This document shows, piece after piece, positions 1-8,518 of a DNA stretch of 64,000 nucleotides. Source of the DNA: Variovorax paradoxus (GTDB taxonomy: Bacteria; Pseudomonadota; Gammaproteobacteria; Burkholderiales; Burkholderiaceae_C); the NCBI RefSeq assembly GCF_009755665.1, contig NZ_CP046622.1:1488001-1552000 (forward strand). The letters run 5' to 3'. Position 1 is the stretch's first letter. Each line of letters begins with the position of its first letter. Made by a program: the position numbers and the translations under genes. Under the pieces are notes generated by a model. That model saw only the letters and a program-made list of their open reading frames with translations. It had not been told where the DNA came from and searched no databases.

Positions 1-1516
1 TGGCAGACGAGGCCGGCGGCGGCGCGGGCATGCGCGCGGTGAGCGTGGTGGTCCCGTAGCGCCCGCCATTGGCCAGCATGCGATAGGCATTGGTGAGCGA
101 CAGCAGCGACACCTCGGCGCTGCCGAGCGCGAGGCTGTAGCCGTAATAGTCGCCGCTTTCGCGCAGCGGCAGTCCGGCCGCGCGCAGTTGCCGTGCGAAC
201 GATTCGGGCGACACCATCACCAGCGTGCGCACGGCGGGCACGTTGAGCGATGCGGCAACCGCCGTGCGCGCCGACACCGGTCCTTTGAACTGGCGGTCGT
301 AGTTCTGCGGAATGTAGAGGCCGCTGGCGGTGTTGATCTGCGCCGACGAATCGTCGATCAGCGATGCCGCGGTGAGCCGCCGTTCGGCAATGGCCTGGGC
401 ATAGAGCAGCGGCTTGAGCGTGGAGCCCGGCTGGCGCAGCGCGGTGACCGCATCGACCTCGGCCGCCTGGCTCAGCGGGCCCGACGAACCGACCCACGCG
501 AGGACTTCGCCGTTCGCGTTGTCGAGCACCACCAGCGCGCCGTCTTCCACATGGCGGCCGCGCAGTTCCTTCAGGTGGCGCTGCAGCGCGTCGAGCGCAA
601 AGCGCTGCAGCGGCGCGCGCAAGGTGGTGCGCACGGCGGCTTCCCTGGCGCCGGCTTGCCGCGCGGGCGCCGTGGGCTTTGCGGTGGCTTCGGCCTCGCC
701 CAACTCCTTCAGCACGCGCCGCGCCGCATGCGGCGCAATGCCTTCGTTCGCATCGAACGCCCGCCGGTGCACCGCCGCGCTGGTGAACATATCGAGCGCA
801 TCGCAGTCGATCTTCTGGCCGGGCTCCATTGCGCGCATGACCTCGCACGCGCGTTGCGCCACCTGCGCGGGCTTGGCGTTGGGCGCGCGCACCAGCGCCG
901 CGGCCACGGCGGCCTCGCGCGCGTCCAGCCCGCTCGGCGCCTTGCCGAACAGCGTGCGCGAAAGCGCGTCGATGCCCACGATCTCGCCGCGGAACGGCAC
1001 GGTGTTGAGGTAGGCCTCCAGGATCTGGTCCTTGCGCCAGTTGCGCTCCAACTGAGTGGCCGCCACGGTCTGGCCGATCTTCTGCGTGAAGGTGCGCCCG
1101 CTGTTGGCGCGGCGCAGGTCTTCGTCGAGCAGGCCCGAGAGCTGCATCGTGATGGTCGAGGCGCCGCGCGTGCGGGTGTTCCACAGGTTGGCCCATGCCG
1201 CCGACGACACCGCACGCCAGTCGATGCCGCTGTGCTCGTAGAAGCGCCTGTCCTCGCTCAGCACCATGGCCATGCGCAGCGCCGGCGATACATCGGACAG
1301 CGCAATCCATTGGCCGCGCCGCACCGTGGCATCGGTGCGCACGCGCTGCAGCAGTTCGCCGCTGCGGTCGAGCACCGCGGTGTCCGACGAGCGGAACCCG
1401 CGCTTCACCTCGTCGAAGCTCACCGCACCGGCGGCAAACGCCAGGGTCGGCTGCATGCAGCTCGCCGCGATCAATGCAGCGGCAAGATGGCTGGCGGTAA
1501 GTGACGGGCGATTCAT
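1..1516 (-). CDS. pbpC: Penicillin-binding protein 1C, 3' end missing
   Basis: Bifunctional peptidoglycan synthase: an N-terminal glycosyltransferase (family GT51) polymerises lipid II and a transpeptidase cross-links it in the periplasm. The start at 1516 gives a hydrophobic export segment (residues about 8-28). The GT51 motifs are EDRRF (88-92, catalytic Glu88) and GASTITMQL (118-126). The transpeptidase active-site serine lies in STLK (Ser365, Lys368), followed by SLN (423-425). About 505 codons are present; family members are about 750-800 residues, so the KTG motif and the C-terminal PBP1C domain lie beyond the left edge. The family usually sits beside the alpha-2-macroglobulin yfhM; here that gene is on the same strand but about 10 kb away. 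PBP1C is favoured over PBP1A because of size, motif spacing and the yfhM connection. Confidence 0.93.
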   Translation of the reverse strand, partial: MNRPSLTASHLAAALIAASCMQPTLAFAAGAVSFDEVKRGFRSSDTAVLDRSGELLQRVRTDATVRRGQWIALSDVSPALRMAMVLSEDRRFYEHSGIDWRAVSSAAWANLWNTRTRGASTITMQLSGLLDEDLRRANSGRTFTQKIGQTVAATQLERNWRKDQILEAYLNTVPFRGEIVGIDALSRTLFGKAPSGLDAREAAVAAALVRAPNAKPAQVAQRACEVMRAMEPGQKIDCDALDMFTSAAVHRRAFDANEGIAPHAARRVLKELGEAEATAKPTAPARQAGAREAAVRTTLRAPLQRFALDALQRHLKELRGRHVEDGALVVLDNANGEVLAWVGSSGPLSQAAEVDAVTALRQPGSTLKPLLYAQAIAERRLTAASLIDDSSAQINTASGLYIPQNYDRQFKGPVSARTAVAASLNVPAVRTLVMVSPESFARQLRAAGLPLRESGDYYGYSLALGSAEVSLLSLTNAYRMLANGGRYGTTTLTARMPAPPPASSA

Positions 1517-1786
1517 GGAGGGCGTGAACTGGAGGAGGGCAAATCGATGGCGAAGCCGCGCCATTCTCGGCGATGCGCCCACGGGAACTGCACCTACTCC
1601 GACTCGGGCGTGCCGCCGCCTCCCTCGCTCAGCAATTACCGCCAAAGTTCGCAGCACGGTTCCACATCCGGTAACGAACTTCACGCCCGAGCGTCATTCG
1701 GGATACGCAGCCGAGACGGAGGTGGCCTTCAATGCGGACGTCGGCTTGCGGAGGCAGGCCGCGTTTCAAAACTCCAAGGAGAAATC

Positions 1787-1996
1787 ATGAAGAAGACATT
1801 GGCTGTTCTGCTCGCCGCATCGGCTGTTCTGGCCGGCTGCGTGGTTGCGCCCTATGACCGTCCGCCGCCGCCGCGCGGCCAATACTACGGGGGCGACCGC
1901 GACCGCGACGGCGTGCCCAACCGGTATGACCGCGACCGCGATGGCGACGGCGTGCCCAACCGCTACGACCGCAGGCCCAACAACCCCAGCCGTTGA
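1787..1996 (+). CDS. Small lipoprotein with TSP3-like acidic repeats
   Basis: A 69-residue protein with a lipoprotein signal peptide: basic MKK start, hydrophobic core and lipobox LAGC, so Cys18 would be lipidated after processing. The mature part is nearly all Asp, Arg, Gly, Pro and Tyr. It holds two copies of a DRDxDGVPNRYD unit, resembling the calcium-binding DxDxDG loops of thrombospondin type 3 repeats found in outer-membrane proteins. An AAGGAGA ribosome binding site sits just upstream of the chosen ATG. It is monocistronic between pbpC (opposite strand) and a convergent lysE-type gene. Function unknown; calcium binding and outer-membrane location are inferences. Confidence 0.82.
   Translation: MKKTLAVLLAASAVLAGCVVAPYDRPPPPRGQYYGGDRDRDGVPNRYDRDRDGDGVPNRYDRRPNNPSR
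1903..1971 (+). repeat. Short in-frame tandem repeat in lipoprotein gene
   Basis: Two imperfect copies of a unit encoding D-R-D-(x)-D-G-V-P-N-R-Y-D lie in tandem, with near-identical nucleotides including the gcgtgcccaaccg core in both copies. Copy number could change by slippage without breaking the frame if the unit is a multiple of three. Confidence 0.7.
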
Positions 1997-2015
1997 TCCT
2001 GGCCGGCCGCGAGCG

Positions 2016-2642
2016 TCAGGCGGGCCGGCGCGCAAGCAGCGCCCACACGCCCGCCGCGCTCAGCAGCGAACCGCCCACAAGATTGAAGCGCCGCTGCGCG
2101 CGCGGCGACGAAAGCAGCTTGCGGGCCGATCCCGCAAACACCGCGTAGAGCGTGGCATTGAGCGCCGCCATGGCCACGAAGGTGACCGCCAGCACCCACA
2201 GCTGGCGTGTCATGTCGGCCGCGGGGCTCAGGAACTGCGGCAGGAACGCCACGAAGAACACAATGCCCTTGGGGTTCAGCGCCGTTACCAGGTAGGTGTT
2301 GGCAAACAGCCGCCAGCGCGAATCGGGTGCGGCAGGCGCCGCGACCTCGGACGACGTGATGCCCGCGCGCAGCAGCTTGATGCCGAGGTAGAGCAGGTAC
2401 AGGCCGCCTGCCCACTTCACCACCGTGAACCAGAACGCCGAAGCGGCCAGCAGCGCGCCCAGGCCGAGCAGCGAAACCACCAGCGCCGTCGAATCGCCCA
2501 GCGCCACGGCCGCCACCAACGGCACATTGGCGCGCCGGCCATGCGACATCGAATAGCTGATCACCGTGAGGATTGTCGGGCCGGGAATGATCAGCAGTAC
2601 GGCCGATGCCGCCACGAAGGCGAGCCAGAGTTCAACGGGCAT
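2016..2642 (-). CDS. LysE/RhtB-family amino-acid exporter
   Basis: A 208-residue inner-membrane protein with about six hydrophobic segments. It has the family's typical opening, a hydrophobic helix followed by PGPTILTVISYSMSHGRR, and the later ALNPKGIVFFVAFLPQF motif. LysE/RhtB proteins export amino acids such as lysine, homoserine or threonine, or related compounds, driven by the proton gradient; the substrate cannot be read from sequence. It is the last gene of a minus-strand run, 27 bp behind the DUF2277 gene, so it may share the transcript that begins at the PhnD-like gene. Confidence 0.9.
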   Translation of the reverse strand: MPVELWLAFVAASAVLLIIPGPTILTVISYSMSHGRRANVPLVAAVALGDSTALVVSLLGLGALLAASAFWFTVVKWAGGLYLLYLGIKLLRAGITSSEVAAPAAPDSRWRLFANTYLVTALNPKGIVFFVAFLPQFLSPAADMTRQLWVLAVTFVAMAALNATLYAVFAGSARKLLSSPRAQRRFNLVGGSLLSAAGVWALLARRPA

Positions 2643-2669
2643 GAAAAGTCTCCAGGGGTGTTGTTGCGT

Positions 2670-2939
2670 TCAGGTTCCGAAGCGCGCGGCCGACCTGGCC
2701 CTGGCGCGCTCCGCCTCGATGGCCCGGTCGCGTGGCTCGGCGGTGGTAACCAGCGAATCGATCAGGCGCCCGGCCGTTGCAGCCACTTCGTCGACCGCGC
2801 GTTCGAAGGCCTCCTGGTTGGCCTTGGACGGCACGCTGAAGCCGCTGAGCTTGCGCACGAACTGCAGCGCCGCGGCGCGGATCTCCTGCTCGGTGGCGGG
2901 AGGCTCGAAGTTGTAGAGGGTCTTGATGCTTCTGCACAT
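2670..2939 (-). CDS. DUF2277-family small protein
   Basis: An 89-residue protein beginning MCRSIKTLYNFEPPATEQEI, the recognisable signature of the DUF2277 family (conserved MCR-I-LRxFEPPAT-EI start). It has no signal peptide or membrane segment and is mostly helical with a charged, Arg/Ala-rich tail. Longer in-frame readings upstream were rejected because the family starts at this MCR. It lies 47 bp after a GNAT gene and 27 bp before the LysE-type gene. Function unknown in the family; an involvement in DNA or nucleotide binding would be a guess. Confidence 0.88.
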   Translation of the reverse strand: MCRSIKTLYNFEPPATEQEIRAAALQFVRKLSGFSVPSKANQEAFERAVDEVAATAGRLIDSLVTTAEPRDRAIEAERARARSAARFGT

Positions 2940-2986
2940 GGGCGAACTCCATTCGGCGGTATTCGGCAGTGGATGCGCCCGCCAGT

Positions 2987-3481
2987 CTAGCGAAGCAGCG
3001 CCATGGCGTGCGCGTCGTGGTACACGCCGTCGATCAGGCTGGCGCGGCGCACGAGACCTTCGTGTTCGAAGCCGAAGCGCTCGTACAGCGTCTTCGCATT
3101 CAGGTTGTCCGCGCGAACCGTCAGCTGAATGCGCGTGAGTCCGCGTGCCCACGACCTGTCGATGGCGGCCTGCAGCAGTTGCGCGCCGAGTCCCTGGCCG
3201 CGTGCCTCGGGCAGCAGCGCGATGCCCAGGAGCCCGATGTGCGCGCGCGAATGGCCGAACACCGGCGACACGTCGCACCAGCCCACGACCTTGCCGGTGC
3301 CATCGACGGCAACGAAATGAGGGAAGCCCGTGGACAGCACATTCCGGTAGAAGGCAAGCGACTGCTCCAGCGGCGGCGCTTGCGTGAGCGCGAGGTACTT
3401 CTGTTCGCGCGCCACGGCGTCGAGCGCCTTGTGCAGGCTTTCGAAGTGGCGTTCTTCGGTGGGAACGACGGAGTGGGTCAT
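2987..3481 (-). CDS. GNAT-family N-acetyltransferase
   Basis: A 164-residue cytoplasmic enzyme of the GNAT fold, transferring an acetyl group from acetyl-CoA to an amine. The acetyl-CoA binding motif A is LGIALLPEARGQGLGAQLL (about residues 84-102), followed by the TRIQLTVRADNLNAKTLYERFGFE element typical of RimI/phosphinothricin-type members. The substrate cannot be deduced. It follows a second, unrelated GNAT gene by 22 bp and precedes the DUF2277 gene in the same minus-strand run. Confidence 0.9.
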   Translation of the reverse strand: MTHSVVPTEERHFESLHKALDAVAREQKYLALTQAPPLEQSLAFYRNVLSTGFPHFVAVDGTGKVVGWCDVSPVFGHSRAHIGLLGIALLPEARGQGLGAQLLQAAIDRSWARGLTRIQLTVRADNLNAKTLYERFGFEHEGLVRRASLIDGVYHDAHAMALLR

Positions 3482-3503
3482 GCGCGCGAGACGAAACGCG
3501 TGT

Positions 3504-3929
3504 TCATTCGATCAGCCCGCGCTCCGCGGCCTGCGCCTGGTTCTCGAAAACGGCCATGGCGGTCTTCATGCGCCTGAAGCCGAACTTTTCGTAGAAGGGC
3601 TCCTTGCCGGCCACCGCATAAAGAATGATCTTGCGGTGCCCCTTCGAAAGATCCATGAGCCGCGAGACGAGCTGCTTGCCCAGGCCGGTGCCCTGATGCG
3701 TAGGGTGCACGGCCACGTCGCAGATGTAGGAGCAGTCGAGCCCGTCGGCCACTGCACGCCCGGCCCCGACCAGGCGGCCGTCGTCGTACACGAAGCACTT
3801 GAACATGCTGTTGGAGAACACGAGCTTCAGGCCGCCCGGCTGCTTGTTGCCGAGCGGTGCGGCCTGGTAGAGCCGGGAGAGTTCTTCCCAGTCGATGTCT
3901 TCGAGCGAATGGCGCCATTCGAGTGTCAT
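3504..3929 (-). CDS. GNAT-family N-acetyltransferase (compact type)
   Basis: A 141-residue GNAT-fold enzyme. The acetyl-CoA site is VAVHPTHQGTGLGKQLV (about residues 73-89), and the C-terminal AGKEPFYEKFGFRRM is a common GNAT ending. It belongs to the small YhbS/ElaA-like group whose substrates are mostly unknown. It starts 28 bp after selU, so it is likely co-transcribed with the selenium genes, but a link to selenium use is only positional. Confidence 0.9.
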   Translation of the reverse strand: MTLEWRHSLEDIDWEELSRLYQAAPLGNKQPGGLKLVFSNSMFKCFVYDDGRLVGAGRAVADGLDCSYICDVAVHPTHQGTGLGKQLVSRLMDLSKGHRKIILYAVAGKEPFYEKFGFRRMKTAMAVFENQAQAAERGLIE

Positions 3930-3957
3930 GGAGCGTGCCTCCTCTGTTTTCGGCCGG

Positions 3958-5031
3958 TCACCCGGCCGCGTTCAAGCGCAGGATGGCGTCCGCCACGGCT
4001 TCGATGCCTTGGTCCGTCAGGTCGGGTGCCGCCACCTGCTGGCGCAGCGGCCACTTTTCGAAGTGGCGCGCCTGCGAGCGTTCGTAGTGCGGATCGTAGT
4101 GAAGTGCCATCAGTTCCGCAAAAAGCTGCGGCAGGTCGCCCGCCATCGCCCACTCCTGCCAGCGCTGCACCACCGCCTTGCCCTGCATTTCCTTCAGCCT
4201 GCCAAGCTGTTCCGCGAGTGCCGCGCGGTCGTCGCCCAGGTAGGCGTAGTCGCGCAGCAGGTAGTCGAGCCGTGCGGCTGCACTAGCTTGAATTTCGATG
4301 CATGCCGCGGCGCGCATGTGCGCGACCAGGGGAATGGGAACCGAGAGCCGGCCGATGCGGGCGCTCTCGCCTTCCACATACAGCGTGCGAGAGAGGTCGA
4401 GCGCACCGAAGCAGGTGGCAATGCGCGTTTCGAACTGCTTTTGCGACGGCTGCGGCACGCCGGGCAGGGCGCCCAGCAGCGAGCCCTTGTGGCTGGCGTA
4501 ATGTTCGAGGTCGAGCACCTGCTCGCCGCGCGCGGCCAGTGCCTGCAGCACGCGCGTCTTGGCGCTGCCCGTGGCACCGCAGATCACCTGGAGCCGAAGC
4601 TTCGGCACCGTGGCCTCGATTTGCGCCAGCACATGGTGGCGAAAGCTCTTGTAGCCGCCGGCAAGCTGCTGCGCGTCCCAGCCGACCAGGCGCAGCCAGG
4701 CCACCATCGAGCCGCTGCGCAGCCCCCCGCGCCAGCAGTACACGAGCGGCCGCCAGTTGGCGGGTTGCTCGCCAAAGCGCTCGCGAAGGTGCCGCGCGAG
4801 GTTGGCGGCCACCATGGCGCCGCCCACGCGCCGCGCTTCAAAGGCGCCGGTCTGCTTGTAGATGGTGCCGACGATGCGGCGCTCTTCGTCGTCGAGCACC
4901 GGGCAGTTGATCGCGCCGGGAATGTGGTCGAGCGCAAACTCGGAAGGCGAACGCGCATCGATGACGGTGTCGAACCGGTGCAGGTCTGCCACGCGCGTGG
5001 GCTGGTGGCGCGGGTTGTCTTGGTCACGCAT
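3958..5031 (-). CDS. selU: tRNA 2-selenouridine synthase
   Basis: SelU (MnmH/YbbB) replaces sulfur by selenium in 2-thiouridine at the wobble position of tRNAs for Lys, Glu and Gln, using selenophosphate from SelD. The N-terminal rhodanese domain (residues about 12-125) carries the catalytic cysteine in YCWRGGLRSGS (Cys99). A P-loop GATGSAKT (152-159) follows in the C-terminal half. The chosen ATG at 5031 gives 357 residues, normal for the family, and has a GGGG stretch about 7 nt upstream; ATG 5037 is less well placed. It overlaps the stop of the upstream permease gene by 8 nt, showing coupling to the transporter. The partner selD lies about 3.5 kb away on the other side of the transporter. 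Confidence 0.95.
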   Translation of the reverse strand: MRDQDNPRHQPTRVADLHRFDTVIDARSPSEFALDHIPGAINCPVLDDEERRIVGTIYKQTGAFEARRVGGAMVAANLARHLRERFGEQPANWRPLVYCWRGGLRSGSMVAWLRLVGWDAQQLAGGYKSFRHHVLAQIEATVPKLRLQVICGATGSAKTRVLQALAARGEQVLDLEHYASHKGSLLGALPGVPQPSQKQFETRIATCFGALDLSRTLYVEGESARIGRLSVPIPLVAHMRAAACIEIQASAAARLDYLLRDYAYLGDDRAALAEQLGRLKEMQGKAVVQRWQEWAMAGDLPQLFAELMALHYDPHYERSQARHFEKWPLRQQVAAPDLTDQGIEAVADAILRLNAAG

Positions 5032-5827
5032 GGGCATGCCCCAGGTTGCGCCGCAGCCGGCCGCTTGCCAGGTCGACAAGGGCCACCAGGACGAACATTG
5101 CAATCAATACGGTCATGGCCTGCTGCTGTTGAAAGATCGACAAGTGAAAGTAGAGAAGCTGGCCCAGGCCGCCGCCGCCGACAAAACCAAGCACCGCGGC
5201 CATCCGGATGTTCATTTCCCAACGATACAGCGCATAGGCCACCCATTGCGGCAGCACGAGCGGAAGGCTGCCGTAGGCGAAGGCCGCCGCCGCGCCGGCA
5301 CCGCTGAGGGCCAGTGCCTGCTCGGGTTCGCGCGGCGCGTTCTCCAGGCTTTCGGCAAACAGCCGGCCCAGCACGCCGGTGGTGTGCAGCGCGAGCGCCA
5401 AGGCTCCGGCGAAAGGCCCGATGCCGGCGGCCAGCACCATGAGCGCGGCCCACACCAGTTCGGGCACGCTGCGCAGAAAGTTGAGGACAAAACGGCAGCC
5501 CTGCCGTACCAGCAGGCCCGACCTGCCCGAGGCCGGCAATGCGAGCGCGGCGGCACCTGCGGCGGCCAGCAATGTGCCCAGCGCCGACACGGCGAGCGTC
5601 TGCAGTGCGCCCCACGCGGTCTTGGCAAGGAAGGCACTTGAAAAATCGGGAGGAAAAAACTCGGCGATGAACTTGCCCATGAAGCCGATCGACTCCGCCG
5701 TGAACAGCGCCCGGTAGTCGATGGCCAGATACCCAAAGCTGGCCACCACGCCCGCGAGCACCATCGCCGAGGCCGCCCAGCAGCGGATGCAGCGAGGCGG
5801 CCTGGCCAAGTCGACATGCCCGTTCAT
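5024..5827 (-). CDS. PhnE-type ABC permease 2, probably selenium oxyanion
   Basis: A 267-residue inner-membrane permease with about six hydrophobic segments. The BPD-type cytoplasmic loop reads EPEQALALSGAGAAAAFAYGSLPLVLPQW, and the protein contains FVGGGGLGQLL near the end, as in PhnE proteins. The ATG overlaps the stop codon of the first permease gene (ATGA at 5827-5824) and its own stop overlaps the selU start. The PhnE family usually serves phosphonate or phosphite, but here selU and selD flank the cassette, so selenate or selenite is the better inference. Confidence 0.9.
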   Translation of the reverse strand: MNGHVDLARPPRCIRCWAASAMVLAGVVASFGYLAIDYRALFTAESIGFMGKFIAEFFPPDFSSAFLAKTAWGALQTLAVSALGTLLAAAGAAALALPASGRSGLLVRQGCRFVLNFLRSVPELVWAALMVLAAGIGPFAGALALALHTTGVLGRLFAESLENAPREPEQALALSGAGAAAAFAYGSLPLVLPQWVAYALYRWEMNIRMAAVLGFVGGGGLGQLLYFHLSIFQQQQAMTVLIAMFVLVALVDLASGRLRRNLGHAHA

Positions 5828-6675
5828 GCCAGCAACCTTCGCAACGCATTGCTCAGCGCATCGGCGAGCAGCACCAGCACCAGGAACACCAGCAGGATGC
5901 TGCTGGCCTCGCCGCCGTTGAGCATCTTCATCGACTGGTCCATGAGCTGGCCCAGGCCGCCCGCGCCCACGAAGCCCATCACCACCGAGGCCCTGACGGC
6001 GCATTCCCAGCGGTACACGGTGTACGAAATGAGCTCCTGCGCGGAGTTGGGCAACAGGCCGTACACCAATGCTGCAAAGCGCCCGCTGCCGCTTTCCAGC
6101 AAAGCGCGGGCGGGGCGCGTGTCGGTCGATTCGAGTACCTCGGCGTACACCTTGCCGAGCATGCCGCCATAGGTGATGGCCAGCGCCAGCACGCCTGCTG
6201 CAGGGCCCAGGCCGAGCGCGCGCACGAAGACCAGCGCCCAGACGATCTCGGGCACGGCGCGCAGCACCATCAGCACCGAGCGCCCGGCTTGCCGCACCAT
6301 GCCGGCTTGCGTGCGGCCCGGTCCGGGGCCGATGCGCGAGATCGAGAGCGCGCGTGTGGTGACGAAGGCCAGCGGCGCGCCAATGACGAATGCCAGCGCT
6401 GTGCCGGCTGTGGCCATGGCCAGCGTCTCCAGCGTGGCCTTGGCCAGCATCGCCAGAAAATCCGGTGCGGTTTCTGGCGGCAGAAAGCCGGCCAGGAAAC
6501 CGCCGATCACCTGCAGGTTGCCGGGCGCGAACAGCGCGGACGGCGCAAAGCCCGACAGCTGCAGCATCGGCCATGCGATGACGAGCGCGGCCAGCAGCCA
6601 CACCAGGCGGCGGCGCGCCAACGGGTCGCGCAATGCGGGCGCTATACGTGGGGGCAATGGCTGCACGGTGCTCAC
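5824..6675 (-). CDS. PhnE-type ABC permease 1, probably selenium oxyanion
   Basis: A 283-residue inner-membrane permease. I start it at GTG 6675 because this overlaps the ATPase stop as GTGA and removes a long Arg-rich artefactual extension. It has a hydrophobic segment at about residues 18-36, the permease loop [19 protein letters not shown] and the late [18 protein letters not shown] motif. It pairs with the second permease to form the channel. Tandem phnE genes are common in PhnCDE-type systems. Substrate assignment rests on the neighbouring selenium genes only. Confidence 0.9.
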   Translation of the reverse strand: MSTVQPLPPRIAPALRDPLARRRLVWLLAALVIAWPMLQLSGFAPSALFAPGNLQVIGGFLAGFLPPETAPDFLAMLAKATLETLAMATAGTALAFVIGAPLAFVTTRALSISRIGPGPGRTQAGMVRQAGRSVLMVLRAVPEIVWALVFVRALGLGPAAGVLALAITYGGMLGKVYAEVLESTDTRPARALLESGSGRFAALVYGLLPNSAQELISYTVYRWECAVRASVVMGFVGAGGLGQLMDQSMKMLNGGEASSILLVFLVLVLLADALSNALRRLLA

Positions 6676-7511
6676 AGGCAATCCGGGCGTTCGATGGAGT
6701 TCTCGGCGCCCGAAGCGAATGGGCCCGGTGCGATGCCGATAGGCCGTTCCGGTGCCTGCATCGGCAACCCGCCTTCGCTCGCATAAAGCGCCGCGAGCAT
6801 CGCCTCGGTCACGTTGCCGACGGGCTCGTCGAAAACTACCTGCCCGCCGCGCATGCCCACGATGCGCGGAAACCAGCGCAGCGCCAGGTCGACCGCATGC
6901 AGCGAAGCCACCAGAGTGGCGCCGGTCGCTTCGCTTTGCGCCGCCAGCTGCTGCAACGCTGCATCGGCCAGCGTCGGGTCGAGCGCGGATACCGGCTCGT
7001 CGGCCAGCAGCAGCGCGGGCCGCTGATAGAGCACGCGCGCAATGCCCACGCGCTGCAGCTGGCCGCCGGAGAGGCGGTCGCAGCGGTCGAACAACCGGTC
7101 TTCGAGCGAGAGGCGCGAGAGCACCTCGTGCGCCCCTGCAAGGTCTGACGGGCGCAGCAGCGAGGCCAGTGCGCGCATCGCGCTCCATTGCCCCAGCCGC
7201 CCCGAGAGCACGGCGGTGACCACGCGCAGGCGCGGCGCGATTGGCGGGCTCTGGTGCACGGTGCCGATGCGTGCGCGCAAGTTGCGCAATGCGGGCGCCG
7301 CCAGGCTCCAAGGCGATTCGCCGAGCAGCTGCACCGTGCCTTCGCCGGGCCGCAGCGCGGCGCCGAGCACGCGCAGCAGCGTGGTCTTGCCCGCGCCGGA
7401 AGGCCCGATGACGGCCACCCGCTCGCCGCCGCGCGCCGCGAGCGACACGCCTTGCAGCGCGCGATGGCCGTTCGGGTGAACCAGCCCGACCCGGTCGAGC
7501 GAGAAACTCAC
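6672..7511 (-). CDS. PhnC-type ABC transporter ATPase
   Basis: A 279-residue cytoplasmic ATPase. It has Walker A GPSGAGKT (36-43), signature LSGGQ (147-151), Walker B LLLADEP (about 167-173) and an H-loop histidine in ASLHAVD. The layout matches PhnC. It starts 31 bp after the binding-protein gene and shares a 4-nt GTGA overlap with the first permease. The tail after the H-loop domain is Pro/Gly-rich. It energises the uptake system made with the two permeases and the PhnD-like protein. Confidence 0.92.
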   Translation of the reverse strand: MSFSLDRVGLVHPNGHRALQGVSLAARGGERVAVIGPSGAGKTTLLRVLGAALRPGEGTVQLLGESPWSLAAPALRNLRARIGTVHQSPPIAPRLRVVTAVLSGRLGQWSAMRALASLLRPSDLAGAHEVLSRLSLEDRLFDRCDRLSGGQLQRVGIARVLYQRPALLLADEPVSALDPTLADAALQQLAAQSEATGATLVASLHAVDLALRWFPRIVGMRGGQVVFDEPVGNVTEAMLAALYASEGGLPMQAPERPIGIAPGPFASGAENSIERPDCL

Positions 7512-7542
7512 GCGACGGCTCCGCTGGCGCGCCGCAACGACA

Positions 7543-8400
7543 TCACTTGACCAGGCCGGCCGACTTGGCGGCAGCCTCGATGCCGTCGTAGTTCGACGAC
7601 TTGGTGGCGACGAACTTGCTCGCGCGCTGCAGGTTCATGATTTCCTTCATGGCGGGATTGGCCGGGTCCAGCTTCAGGAAGGCCTCGGTGAGCTTCTTCG
7701 TCAGCGCCGGGTCGAGGCCCGGGCGCACGGTCCAGTTGTAGTCGTAGTAGGTGGGCGTGGTGGCCAGCACGCGCACCTTGGCGGCGTTCGGGTTCTTGCT
7801 CTCGACTAGCTTCTCCCACACCGACGCGTTCAGCACGCCGGCTTCGGCGCGCGAGGCGGCGACGAAGGCCACGGTGGCGTCGTGCGCGCCGGAAAACGCG
7901 ACCGTCTTGAAGTCCTTTTCAGGGTCGATGCCGGCCTGCATGAGGAAGTAGCGCGGCATCAGGCTGCCCGAGGTGGAGGAGGGTGCGCCGAACGCGAAGG
8001 TCTTGCCCTTCAGGTCGGCCAGCGTCTTGGCGGTGCTTTCGACCGGCACGATGAACTTGCTGGTGAACACCTCGTCTTCCGCGCGCTGCACGATCGGCAT
8101 CGCGCCGCCGTTGGTGCGAATGCGGGCCTGCACAAAGGTAAATCCGCCGAGCCAGGCCAGGTCGATCTTGTTCGTGGCCAGGCCTTCGACCACCGCGGCG
8201 TAGTCGGTCACGGGCGTGAACTGCACCTCCATGCCGGTTTCCTTCTTCAGGTAGTCGCCCAGCGGCGTGAACTTGCGCTGCAATTCGGTGGGCGCCTCGT
8301 CGGGAATGGCGGAGACGCGCAGCACCTTGCCTTGTGCGGAAGCACCCAGGGCGAAGGCAGACAGCGAGAGCGCGAGAGCAATGCGAAGGAGGTTTTTCAT
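7543..8400 (-). CDS. PhnD-like periplasmic binding protein, putative selenate/selenite
   Basis: A 285-residue periplasmic solute-binding protein of the PhnD family. It has a signal peptide (cleavage expected after ASA, Ala22), then [22 protein letters not shown], a typical PhnD opening, and [16 protein letters not shown], the anion-binding loop region. The start at 8400 was chosen over longer readings because it begins the signal peptide. It heads the run binding protein-ATPase-permease-permease-selU and is divergent from selD across 118 bp. To my knowledge a PhnD-related group found next to selD/selU is described as putative selenate-binding; phosphonate or phosphite remains the alternative. 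No phosphonate-degrading genes are in the window. Confidence 0.88.
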   Translation of the reverse strand: MKNLLRIALALSLSAFALGASAQGKVLRVSAIPDEAPTELQRKFTPLGDYLKKETGMEVQFTPVTDYAAVVEGLATNKIDLAWLGGFTFVQARIRTNGGAMPIVQRAEDEVFTSKFIVPVESTAKTLADLKGKTFAFGAPSSTSGSLMPRYFLMQAGIDPEKDFKTVAFSGAHDATVAFVAASRAEAGVLNASVWEKLVESKNPNAAKVRVLATTPTYYDYNWTVRPGLDPALTKKLTEAFLKLDPANPAMKEIMNLQRASKFVATKSSNYDGIEAAAKSAGLVK

Positions 8401-8518
8401 GGAATGGCGCGGCATCGCGCAGGGAGGAAGGGACAACCCTCGATTGTAGAAACCCGCGTTCGGGCGCCGTTTGCGCGCGGCTTCGATAATGGGCGACTGC
8501 CCTGATACGGATTGCGCC

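Noticed and set aside
188..1504. Plus-strand frame opposite pbpC
   Set aside because: Arg/His-rich shadow with no recognisable fold, while the opposite strand encodes the PBP1C glycosyltransferase and transpeptidase motifs.
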